This document shows positions 43,654-51,180 of a DNA stretch of 61,933 bases, piece by piece. Numbering within the stretch: the first letter of the stretch is position 1; every line of letters begins with the position of its first letter. The notes under the pieces are model-generated. The model was not told the origin of the DNA. It searched no databases and was given only the letters and a program-made list of their open reading frames with translations. The position numbers were made by a program, and so were the translations under genes. The DNA is from Parabacteroides acidifaciens (lineage in GTDB: Bacteria; Bacteroidota; Bacteroidia; Bacteroidales; Tannerellaceae): positions 1-61,933 of the forward strand of contig NZ_QREV01000028.1 of NCBI RefSeq assembly GCF_003363715.1. Reading direction: 5' to 3'.

Positions 43654-44916
43654 TTAGAGCCGTCTCAATAATTTAGCAGCTACTTCATTATTCATGATAA
43701 TAGATTCATCTAACTTAGCAGACCTGATTATTGCTGTCATCTCCTGATGCCATTTTATATCACGCCACATTCCTACAAACTGAGGCCCACAAAAATTACT
43801 GGTAGCTATCCCGGCCCACATACCGGTTTGAGCAGCGGTGACAGTGCCTAAAGCACAAAGTTCCTTCACCCAATCCCAATTTAACATAGGCCAATCTTTA
43901 TAATCTACAATACCCCAGCATTCCGTCGTAACAAGAGGGCGGCCTACTCTTTTTGCTACTTTTCCCATCAGTTTAATTTTATCAGTCAAAAGCTTCTGCC
44001 AGTACAATGGTTTATCCTGATAAAGATTTTCTGCAACTTTCACCACTTTTTTATATGCCTCTGGAGAAAATTGTCCGTCTTTATAATCTACAATCTTATA
44101 AAACTCACTATTATTCTGGTGAACCATCCAAATGTGGTGTTCATACAAATCCAAAAAAGAAGTATCTATTTCTTCATATTTATAAACATCACCACAATCA
44201 AACGAGAAAAGGAAAGGTATATCCGGATATTTTTCCTTCATTCGACTCAAAGCCTGCTTCATCCATCGAAGAGATTCTTCCTTATACCACTGCCCCCATA
44301 CAACATGAGGATATTGTGAAGAAAAGAAAGGTGCCCATAAATTCCCCGGCCATTCATTACATAAATCTACAAACAATATGCTATCCAGTAATCCATCCTG
44401 TTCTATAGATTGAAGAGCCGAAATCCAACAATCAGCCATTTTATCAGAGGTCGTTATCTTCATTCGAACATCATCTATATCCTGGCGGTACCAAGAAGAA
44501 AGTCCAACTTTTATATCACGTTCTTTGCACTTCAATAGAAACCTATTCAAATTCGGTTGAACCTGTACTTCATTCAAATCCGGACTACCCCAGACCTGCT
44601 GATTCCAAACTTCTTTCAATAACCACTTCTTAGTCGGGTTTTCTGCAATCAAATGTGGATAAGCATCAATACGTATTGCATTATAACCACGTTCCTGCAA
44701 TTCATCCAATGCTATATCCCAGTCTTCATAACCAGCACCCGGCCAACGGCGCTCCAACCAAGAAAAATCCCACATAGTAATTGCACGAGGTGAAACATTT
44801 CTCCTCCCAGTCTCAAAAGCCATCGTATCCTTATTAGAAGAACCAAGAGTATCTAAGGCAGTAAGACTCCCTAAAGCGGCTATTGTAGTTTGTTTTATAA
44901 AATTTCTTCTATTCAT
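43654..44916 (-). CDS. Cellulase-like glycoside hydrolase (GH5-like)
   Basis: A 420-aa exported protein with a twin-arginine-like signal (MNRRNFIKQTTIAALGSL). The TIM barrel has WDFSWLERRWPGAGYEDWD, then RIDAYPHL. The likely acid/base is Glu in DLCNEWPG and the nucleophile Glu in TTECWG, the clan GH-A pattern. Databases usually call such Bacteroidetes proteins 'cellulase-like'; specificity is unclear. As the first enzyme of the locus it may cut the backbone, for example a mannan. I start at MNRRNF (44916), since upstream residues would precede the signal. Confidence 0.82.
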   Translation of the reverse strand: MNRRNFIKQTTIAALGSLTALDTLGSSNKDTMAFETGRRNVSPRAITMWDFSWLERRWPGAGYEDWDIALDELQERGYNAIRIDAYPHLIAENPTKKWLLKEVWNQQVWGSPDLNEVQVQPNLNRFLLKCKERDIKVGLSSWYRQDIDDVRMKITTSDKMADCWISALQSIEQDGLLDSILFVDLCNEWPGNLWAPFFSSQYPHVVWGQWYKEESLRWMKQALSRMKEKYPDIPFLFSFDCGDVYKYEEIDTSFLDLYEHHIWMVHQNNSEFYKIVDYKDGQFSPEAYKKVVKVAENLYQDKPLYWQKLLTDKIKLMGKVAKRVGRPLVTTECWGIVDYKDWPMLNWDWVKELCALGTVTAAQTGMWAGIATSNFCGPQFVGMWRDIKWHQEMTAIIRSAKLDESIIMNNEVAAKLLRRL

Positions 44917-45039
44917 ATTAGTACTCAAACAGGATAATTTACAATCGTGTGACAAAACTATTCATTCAAATATTTCTATATTCATAGGCTTTCTATTATT
45001 AGAATTACAACTGTTAACTATATCTCAAATATCATATTG

Positions 45040-45111
45040 CAAATATATAGTAATCCGATATTATCTTATTTCTTAATTCTCACACACATTTCTGGTATTT
45101 TACCATAATTC
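45040..45111 (-). promoter_or_regulatory. Promoter and operator of the polysaccharide locus
   Basis: Minus-strand TATATTTG (plus 45040-45047) fits TAnnTTTG; no TTTG is found 20 bp upstream, as expected for an activated promoter. Upstream lies TGGTATTTTACCATAATTC (45093-45111), an inverted pair TGGTA/TACCA. Its minus-strand reading GAATTATGGTA recurs in front of the araC-type gene (46105-46158). Confidence 0.6.
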
Positions 45112-45116
45112 CAAAT

Positions 45117-46001
45117 TCATATAACTTTTTGGTTTTTTACCCCAAATTTCTTCTGGTATTCCGAAGGGGACATTTGCGTAGAGCGTTTAAACTGCTCAAT
45201 AAAATTTGATAAGTTATTAAAACCGGACTCCATACTCAATGTCGAAATCTTCATACGTCCTTCAATCAATAACTTTTTGGCATGACCAATTCTTATATCA
45301 TTCAGATATTGAATAAATGTTTTTTTCGTTCGTCCTCTAAAATAGCGACAAAAAGCATTAGGAGTAAGCCCAACCAGTGATGCCACTTCCTCTAATTTAA
45401 TCGGTTTCATAAAATTCTTCATCATATATTGATATACCTTATCAAATCTTTCAAAATCAGAAGAATTAACAGATTCCGTAAAGCCGATACTCGCTAACAA
45501 TTCGTATTCATCAGTGGTAGCCATCATTTCTAACAAAGAAATAAAGTTAATAATACGGGACGCTCCGGTATCATTTACCGACCGCTGAATAAAAGAGCCA
45601 ATGGCATCCCGGGATTTCCCTACAAACTTAATTCCTCTTCTAGAACGTTCTATAAGCTGACGTATATTAGACATCTCCGGCAGACGAATCAAATTTGCTT
45701 CAAAAATATCTTTCAGAAAAAACAAACATAAACAAGAAGCCTTCAGTCCTGCTCCTTGTGTAAAAAACTCATCGTCATTTCTCCATTCATGAGGTAGTTT
45801 CGGCCCTACCATGCAAACATCTCCTTCTTGGTATCTACCTATATGATCACCAACAAAACGCGTGCCTATGCCCTCTAATATATACATGATTTCAATTTCC
45901 GGATGATAATGCCACGGAACAATAAAATGAGGCAAATCTTCTTTATAGAAGTTTATATAACTATTGCTCGTAAATGGTAGTTCTTGATAAAGTGGTATCA
46001 T
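45117..46001 (-). CDS. AraC-family regulator of the polysaccharide locus
   Basis: A 294-aa regulator with an N-terminal cupin (HYHPEIEIMYILEGIGTRFVGDH, about 32-54) that should bind a sugar. The C-terminal double helix-turn-helix spans about 190-288 (LEEVASLVGLTPNAFCRYFR, ISTLSMESGFNNLSNFIEQFKR, MSPSEYQKKFG). It lies just upstream of, and in line with, the GH5-to-MFS genes. Most Bacteroidetes polysaccharide loci use hybrid two-component or sigma/anti-sigma control, so a simple cytoplasmic sensor suggests that the inducer is an imported mono- or disaccharide. Confidence 0.93.
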   Translation of the reverse strand: MIPLYQELPFTSNSYINFYKEDLPHFIVPWHYHPEIEIMYILEGIGTRFVGDHIGRYQEGDVCMVGPKLPHEWRNDDEFFTQGAGLKASCLCLFFLKDIFEANLIRLPEMSNIRQLIERSRRGIKFVGKSRDAIGSFIQRSVNDTGASRIINFISLLEMMATTDEYELLASIGFTESVNSSDFERFDKVYQYMMKNFMKPIKLEEVASLVGLTPNAFCRYFRGRTKKTFIQYLNDIRIGHAKKLLIEGRMKISTLSMESGFNNLSNFIEQFKRSTQMSPSEYQKKFGVKNQKVI

Positions 46002-46038
46002 AATATTTTATTTGTTAAAAGAATGGACAATCAGACGA

Positions 46039-46065
46039 CAGACGTAAGTCTGCCGTACAAATATA
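46039..46065 (-). promoter_or_regulatory. Promoter of the araC-type gene
   Basis: Minus-strand TATATTTG (plus 46058-46065), 56 bp before the ATG at 46001. Just downstream is an inverted repeat CAGAC/GTCTG (46039-46043 and 46048-46052) in the leader. Confidence 0.55.
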
Positions 46066-46104
46066 CAGCCAAGCACATTTAAAGGCTTATATGATATTCG
46101 CAAA

Positions 46105-46158
46105 GAATTATGGTATTTTACTCTTAACGTTAGGACCTACGTTAATATACCAGAATTC
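46105..46158. promoter_or_regulatory. 54-bp palindromic operator upstream of the araC-type gene
   Basis: Outer arms GAATTATGGTAT (46105-46116) and ATACCAGAATTC (46147-46158) pair with one mismatch. Inner arms TTAACGT (46124-46130) and ACGTTAA (46139-46145) pair exactly. GAATTATGGTA is also found at the GH5 promoter (45101-45111, minus). It lies 40 bp upstream of the -7 box of the araC-type gene. Confidence 0.65.
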
Positions 46159-46216
46159 TTCATTAATCTTCTCCTTTTCCGTTGATGCTCTAAATAACGA
46201 TTCAAAGAAAAATAAA

Positions 46217-46260
46217 AAAAGGATATGAACCAAAATATTTTTTTGGGTTAACATATCCCT
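46217..46260 (-). terminator. Terminator of the rsmE operon
   Basis: On the minus strand GGATATG (plus 46252-46258) pairs with CATATCC (plus 46221-46227), extended by GGTT/AACC, and is followed by seven T residues. It closes the bfn-nup-rsmE transcript. Confidence 0.7.
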
Positions 46261-46280
46261 TTTCTTACAAAAATTTATTC

Positions 46281-46979
46281 TTACTGATTCAACACATGTA
46301 TCGTATGACATGCCACCAATGCCGCCGTCTCCGTGCGCAACCGGCTTTCGCCCAATGAGATGGGTTCAAATCCTTGTTGCAGGGCAAAGGCTATTTCTTC
46401 CGGGCTGAAATCTCCTTCCGGACCGATCAGTATCAAGGCATTCTCGCCAGGATGGTACACTTTCTTCAATAAAGGTTTTTCGCCTTCTTCACAATGAGCG
46501 ATAAACTTACGGCCTTCAAAAGGCTGGCTGACAAAAGAACGGAAATCCGTCATTCCATTCAATTCCGGCAATGTTGCTTTCTGAGACTGCTTCATCGCAC
46601 TAACCAAAATCTTTTCCAGGCGGGCCGGCTTAACCTCTTTCCGTTCGGAAAAACGGCAGTTTAAACAAGTGATCGCATTAATACCGATCTCCGTTGCTTT
46701 CTCCGCAAACCATTCCATCCGGTCCATATTTTTAGTCGGAGCTACCGCTATATGCAAATTGAAGTTCCACAAAGCCGGTTGTTCCCAGCTTTCCAATATA
46801 CTGACTTCACAATGTTTAGGATGTGCCCTACTGATGGCTGCCTTATAAAAAAAACCTTTACCGTCCGTCAGTAAAATCTCATCGCCCTCTGTCAATCGAA
46901 GGACACGAACACAATGGCCACCTTCTTCTTCCGGCAACTCTGGATTAACAGCAATATCCGGCGTATAAAATATCTGCAT
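46281..46979 (-). CDS. rsmE: 16S rRNA (uracil1498-N3)-methyltransferase
   Basis: A 232-aa SPOUT methyltransferase. An N-terminal PUA-like domain (about 1-70, HCVRVLRLTEGDEILLTDGKG) precedes the knotted SAM-binding domain (PTKNMDRMEWFAEKATEIG; ALILIGPEGDFSPEEI; SLGESRLRTETAALVA). It methylates U1498 in the small-subunit rRNA. Last gene of the set, 35 bp after the nucleoside transporter. Confidence 0.96.
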   Translation of the reverse strand: MQIFYTPDIAVNPELPEEEGGHCVRVLRLTEGDEILLTDGKGFFYKAAISRAHPKHCEVSILESWEQPALWNFNLHIAVAPTKNMDRMEWFAEKATEIGINAITCLNCRFSERKEVKPARLEKILVSAMKQSQKATLPELNGMTDFRSFVSQPFEGRKFIAHCEEGEKPLLKKVYHPGENALILIGPEGDFSPEEIAFALQQGFEPISLGESRLRTETAALVACHTIHVLNQ

Positions 46980-47014
46980 CTCTCAAACTTTCAATTTTCA
47001 ACTCTAATCTTCAA

Positions 47015-48331
47015 TTACCCCAGTATCATGCCCACTATGGTAGCTGAAAGCACCGAAACCAAGGCACCACCGACCATGGCAGGAAAACCGAAGCGGGTAA
47101 TGAGTTCCCGTTTTTCCGGCGCCAGCACCCCCATGCCTCCCAACAAAATACCGATGGATGAAATATTAGCAAAACCACATAGAATATAAGTAGACATCAA
47201 AACTGATTTCTGATATACAAACATACCGGCATCTTTCCATTCCTGCATCTGGAAATAGGCGACAAACTCATTCAGGATTGTTTTCTGCCCCAACAAAGAG
47301 CCGACCAGCATGATATCCTGATAAGGAACCCCGATCAACCACATGAAAGGAGAAAGAATTACCCCTAAAATAAACTGGAATGTCAGCCCTTGCGCCTTAC
47401 CGTCCGTGACCGACACGATCCAATCATTCAGTCCGGTATACCGTCCGACCAACCCTTCCAATATATAGTTGGCAAGCGCCACCATCGCAATAAAGACCAA
47501 TAACATAGCAGCAATATTGACCATCAGGCGGACACCTGTCGATGTCCCGGCAGCCAAAGCATCCAATGCCGTAGAATGCTCTCCTATTTTTTCCATCTTA
47601 ACCAGTCTGTCATCGGCTTTTTCCGTCTGCGGACAAAGAATCTTTGCCAGAACAATCGAACCCGGGGCTGCCATCAACGATGCGGAAAGCAAATGCTTCG
47701 CAAACAAGACTCTGGCAACCGGGTCACCACCTGCCAACATACCGATATAAGTACCCATCACTGTTCCGGCAATCGTACCCATACCGGAAACCATGACCAA
47801 AAATATTTCAGACCGGTTCATGGCCGGCAAATAGTTCTTTATCAAAACAGGCGATTCCGTCATTCCCATAAATACATTTCCGGAAGTTACCAATCCTTCC
47901 GCACCGGATATATTCATAAAACGACGCAAAACCCAGGAAAAAGCACCCACTATACGCTGGATAATCCCCCAATAATAGAATAAGGAAACCAATGCGGAAA
48001 AGAAAATCACGACAGGGAGTGAATTCAGAAGAAAAATAAACCCTTCACTTTTGGTCACCAACGGTCCTAACAGAAAAGCGACACCCGACTGTGTAAAGTC
48101 CATCAACTTGATAAAAGCCTTTCCCAACCATTCCAGCACGATCCCGACTGCCGGAACATGCAGAACCGCAAGTGCAAAAATGACCTGCATCAGCAATCCG
48201 CCTCCGACCAGTTTCCAATCGATCCGTTTCCGGTCATAACTCAGGAGATAAGCCACTCCTAAAACCGTTGCTATACCCAGAATACCACGCAAAAAAGACT
48301 CCAGGCTAAAACCAAGTTGTTGTTCTATCAT
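47015..48331 (-). CDS. Concentrative nucleoside transporter (NupC/CNT family)
   Basis: A 438-aa inner-membrane cation-coupled nucleoside importer. Motifs: GxxxCNT core SGNVFMGMTESPVLIKNYLPAMNRSE, GTIAGTVMGTYIG, and SVLMSTYILCGFANISSIGI near the end. About ten membrane segments. Its start overlaps the nuclease gene stop by 4 nt (ATGA). Confidence 0.94.
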   Translation of the reverse strand: MIEQQLGFSLESFLRGILGIATVLGVAYLLSYDRKRIDWKLVGGGLLMQVIFALAVLHVPAVGIVLEWLGKAFIKLMDFTQSGVAFLLGPLVTKSEGFIFLLNSLPVVIFFSALVSLFYYWGIIQRIVGAFSWVLRRFMNISGAEGLVTSGNVFMGMTESPVLIKNYLPAMNRSEIFLVMVSGMGTIAGTVMGTYIGMLAGGDPVARVLFAKHLLSASLMAAPGSIVLAKILCPQTEKADDRLVKMEKIGEHSTALDALAAGTSTGVRLMVNIAAMLLVFIAMVALANYILEGLVGRYTGLNDWIVSVTDGKAQGLTFQFILGVILSPFMWLIGVPYQDIMLVGSLLGQKTILNEFVAYFQMQEWKDAGMFVYQKSVLMSTYILCGFANISSIGILLGGMGVLAPEKRELITRFGFPAMVGGALVSVLSATIVGMILG

Positions 48332-48963
48332 TTGGGTCCTCCCTCCTCTTCGCGACGCCGTATTTCATCCTTATACATTTTTGCATACTCATAGTTCTCA
48401 TCTGCAATCGCCTCATCCAGACGATCCGACAGCTCTTCGGCATCCAAAAGAGAAAGCCACTTTTTTAGCCGGACTTCATCTTTTATATCTTCCGGCTCCA
48501 AATCCAGGATAAAATCATCATCATCCTTATCCTTTTCATCCATGGCGGCATCTTCCAGAACAACACCACATTCTTTCACGATCTCAGGAGTTGTATAAAT
48601 ATCGCATTTTACCCGCAATGCAATAGCAATAGCGTCGGAAGTACGCGAATCCAGACGAACCTCGTTGGCTCCATCTTCAAAAAGCAATTCGGAATAAAAC
48701 ACACCGTCTTCAAACTTATAGATAAAAACCTCACGTAAACGGATACCGAAAGCCTGGGCAAACGTTGCAAACAGATCATGCGTCAAAGGACGAGGGGGTG
48801 TTATGCGCTCCAATGCAATCGCAATTGACTGCGCTTCCGATGTTCCGACAATGATAGGTATGCGGCGAACCCCTTCTTCTTCCGCCAGGATCAGGGCATA
48901 TGCCCCCGACTGTATCTGGCTATTCGTCAAACCCTGTACCCGTAGTTTTATTCTTGTATCCAC
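48328..48963 (-). CDS. Bifunctional nuclease family protein (DUF151) with UVR motif
   Basis: A 211-aa protein. The bifunctional-nuclease domain is about 1-135 (SQIQSGAYALILAEEEGVRRIPIIVG, RTSDAIAIALR). An acidic linker (DEKDKDDDDFILDLEPED) and a UvrB/C-like motif follow (LSDRLDEAIADENYEYAKMYKDEIRRRE). I prefer the GTG at 48963, giving VDTRIKLRVQG as in relatives. The ATG at 48984 lies only 5 bp from the -7 box TACTTTTG (plus 48989-48996), leaving no leader. First gene of the nup-rsmE set. Nuclease activity is inferred from the family. Confidence 0.85.
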   Translation of the reverse strand: MDTRIKLRVQGLTNSQIQSGAYALILAEEEGVRRIPIIVGTSEAQSIAIALERITPPRPLTHDLFATFAQAFGIRLREVFIYKFEDGVFYSELLFEDGANEVRLDSRTSDAIAIALRVKCDIYTTPEIVKECGVVLEDAAMDEKDKDDDDFILDLEPEDIKDEVRLKKWLSLLDAEELSDRLDEAIADENYEYAKMYKDEIRRREEEGGPK

Positions 48964-48988
48964 ACTATTTAGTTTTTTAGTCAATACA

Positions 48989-48996
48989 CAAAAGTA
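48989..48996 (-). promoter_or_regulatory. -7 box of the bfn-nup-rsmE operon
   Basis: Minus-strand TACTTTTG (plus CAAAAGTA) fits TAnnTTTG. Transcription would begin near 48982, which decides for the GTG start at 48963. Confidence 0.55.
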
Positions 48997-49045
48997 ATAT
49001 TATTTCGGAATCTTAAAAAGCATTCGATAGGAAAGAAGAGAACAT

Positions 49046-49137
49046 ACGGCCTAAAAAAAGAAAAGGTTGTCATCACGACAACCAATCTTCATTGCTAACC
49101 TTAAATCTAATACCATGAAAAACACAGTGCAAATATA
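49046..49137 (-). ncRNA. Candidate small RNA ending in an intrinsic terminator
   Basis: On the minus strand a TATATTTG box (plus 49130-49137) is followed by about 40 nt without a gene. Then comes a perfect hairpin, GGTTGTC/GACAACC (plus 49077-49083 and 49065-49071), with a 5-nt loop, and TTTTCTTTTTTT. This gives a transcript of about 75-80 nt. The sequence between (TTTCATGGTATTAGATTTAA) looks like a short element I recall as recurrent in Bacteroidales intergenic DNA, but I cannot confirm this. Otherwise the hairpin is simply the terminator of the protease operon ending at 49237. Confidence 0.45.
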
Positions 49138-49236
49138 CCTGTTTTATGTTATGCAGCATAGTTTTTCAGCAGAAAAGATCAAAAATTTAGCATTATTTTA
49201 ATCAAAAAAACCATCTATTTAAGCGTCATTAACGGT

Positions 49237-50037
49237 TTATTTCTGATTCTTCACGTATTCATCCGCTTTTGCCCTCATTCGTTCCACCCGCTTTTGCGTT
49301 TCCGGATGACTGGAGAATAACTGGCGGAATTTGGACGATTTAGGGGCTTCTTCACTCAACTCCAACAGTTTGTTCAATGAATTACACATACTGTAAGGAT
49401 CAAGGCCGTTGGCTATGCTAAATTCAAAGCCGTAATCGTCCGCCTCGTTTTCCTGTGTCTGTGAATATTGCGCACCAGCAAGCGATTCAGCCAGATCTCC
49501 CAACTGCGAATCAGTCAGCTTTGCCGCCGTATTACTCGCAGCACCGGCAGCGTTCTTGGCCGCTGAAGTCAGATAGGCTTGCTTCATGGCATCTTTCGAA
49601 TCCGTATGTACCACGTGGCCGATTTCATGACCGATAACTGCCATCACTTCATTATCATCCATGATCTTCATCAGACCTCCACAAACACGAACACTTCCGT
49701 CTCCGCAAGCGAACGCGTTTACGTCAATCACATTATAGACTTTAAAATTCAGGTCAAGACCATCCACTTTTACATTCTTTGTCAGATTAGCTAAACGCTG
49801 TCCCATTTCCGTATCAGGACCAGCTACTTCATTGTGCGTATCCATCCACTGGATATATTCGCGCGCCATCTTTGCCACATCCTCGTCCGACAGAGTTATA
49901 GCTTTTGCAGCATCCGCTGCCGCATTTACTAATTTCTTTGTATTGATGGATTTACCGCCAATCTTAAATTGAGCCGATGCACTCATACTGACACCGGCCA
50001 CCAAAGCCATTGATAATAAAAATGTTCTTCCTTTCAT
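49237..50037 (-). CDS. M48-family zinc metalloprotease
   Basis: A 266-aa exported protease (signal about 1-22, ending SASAQ). The HEIGH zinc motif is at H137-E138-H141 and the third ligand Glu is in QENEADDYG (about 197-199). Relatives (BepA/LoiP type) degrade misfolded outer-membrane proteins in the periplasm. It follows the thioredoxin-like lipoprotein gene by 8 bp, a pairing that suits envelope quality control. Confidence 0.92.
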   Translation of the reverse strand: MKGRTFLLSMALVAGVSMSASAQFKIGGKSINTKKLVNAAADAAKAITLSDEDVAKMAREYIQWMDTHNEVAGPDTEMGQRLANLTKNVKVDGLDLNFKVYNVIDVNAFACGDGSVRVCGGLMKIMDDNEVMAVIGHEIGHVVHTDSKDAMKQAYLTSAAKNAAGAASNTAAKLTDSQLGDLAESLAGAQYSQTQENEADDYGFEFSIANGLDPYSMCNSLNKLLELSEEAPKSSKFRQLFSSHPETQKRVERMRAKADEYVKNQK

Positions 50038-50045
50038 TTCGTTTG

Positions 50046-50966
50046 TTATTGTTGTAAATAATTCTCTATCTGGTTAAATGTAACATCTTTCAAAATAACT
50101 TTCTTATCCTTATCCAACAGATAAAGTGTCGGGATAGCTTTCAAATCATAAATTTCATCATTCTTCAGGCTGACCGTGCTGTCATAAGAATTAATCCAGC
50201 TTGCCGGCATATAAGAAATATGGTTCCTCCACGCATCCAGATCTTCATCCGGATAGACGGCAAGGATTTTGAGTTTATTATTCTTGATCCATCCATTCAC
50301 AATCGGGGAAGCAGTAAGCTGATCGGTTATTTCTTTGCAGGCATGGCAATCCGGATTATAGAAGAATAAAAGCAAATAATCAGCTTTCACATGATACAAA
50401 GTGCCTTTCTTTCCGTCTGCCAGCGTATAAGTAAAATCAGTAGCAGGCTCCCCTATCCTGTTTTTAAGAGCCACTTCAAGAAGATGCGCCGGACGTACTT
50501 TATGGACTTCATCGAAAACCGGAGCCTCTAAAACAGCTTCCAACACAGGTATATAGAGGGATTCATCCCGCATGGGTGAATTCGGATCATACAAATATTT
50601 TTCATATAACCCGGCAAAATAAGCAAACATCGTACTGTCGACAGCCGCCTTATTCATCATGTCTTTAATAGAAGAAGCAGCCGTTGCTGGTGAAACATAT
50701 TTCATCATGTCAATATAATTGGATGCTGCCTGTTCCGTAATTTCGGGAAGGTGGATCAAGGTCGTATCGGTAAAATCAAATTTATCCCAATAGTGCGTGA
50801 CCAGATAGGCTGCACGTTTTTCCGGCTCGGTTATGACACTTGGAACAGAAACCATTTCAAAAGTACGTTCTTTTGTGTTCTCTGTTTCCACCTTTTTGGG
50901 CTGTTGACCGTTACAAGCACTAAAAATCAACATAAAAGATAATAAGTGAAGTACTTTAATCCGCAT
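50046..50966 (-). CDS. Thioredoxin-like lipoprotein with DUF5106-type N-terminal region
   Basis: A 306-aa lipoprotein (signal ending FSAC, cysteine 18). The N-terminal half is helical (YLVTHYWDKFDFTDTTLI, DUF5106-like). The C-terminal half is a thioredoxin fold with CHAC as the redox pair (FFYNPDCHACKEI) and cis-Pro loop AIPTLYLLD. Probably a periplasmic or outer-membrane thiol oxidoreductase. Its -7 box TATCTTTG is at plus 50989-50996. Confidence 0.87.
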   Translation of the reverse strand: MRIKVLHLLSFMLIFSACNGQQPKKVETENTKERTFEMVSVPSVITEPEKRAAYLVTHYWDKFDFTDTTLIHLPEITEQAASNYIDMMKYVSPATAASSIKDMMNKAAVDSTMFAYFAGLYEKYLYDPNSPMRDESLYIPVLEAVLEAPVFDEVHKVRPAHLLEVALKNRIGEPATDFTYTLADGKKGTLYHVKADYLLLFFYNPDCHACKEITDQLTASPIVNGWIKNNKLKILAVYPDEDLDAWRNHISYMPASWINSYDSTVSLKNDEIYDLKAIPTLYLLDKDKKVILKDVTFNQIENYLQQ

Positions 50967-50988
50967 AGTATCTTGTTTTTATTTGCCA

Positions 50989-50996
50989 CAAAGATA
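50989..50996 (-). promoter_or_regulatory. -7 box of the thioredoxin/M48 protease operon
   Basis: Minus-strand TATCTTTG (plus CAAAGATA) fits TAnnTTTG, 23 bp before the ATG at 50966. Confidence 0.55.
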
Positions 50997-51180
50997 AGCT
51001 TTATCAGCAATTAAATAATCAGAGGCGCAATAATTAATCGACCGGTTAACTAAAGTAAGAGGTTATCCGAAAACCGGCGGGCTCATTCAGAAAAAAATGC
51101 CGATATTCAAAGACAACCTCTTACGCGCTACAAGATAAAAATTCGAGGTACCTTATATCTTTGTCTGCTCTACTGATAAA

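Noticed and set aside
49115-49201. 28-aa plus-strand frame MKNTVQIYLF...
   Set aside because: Its ATG lies inside the better supported minus-strand promoter/hairpin unit, and no ribosome-binding context or homologue is evident.
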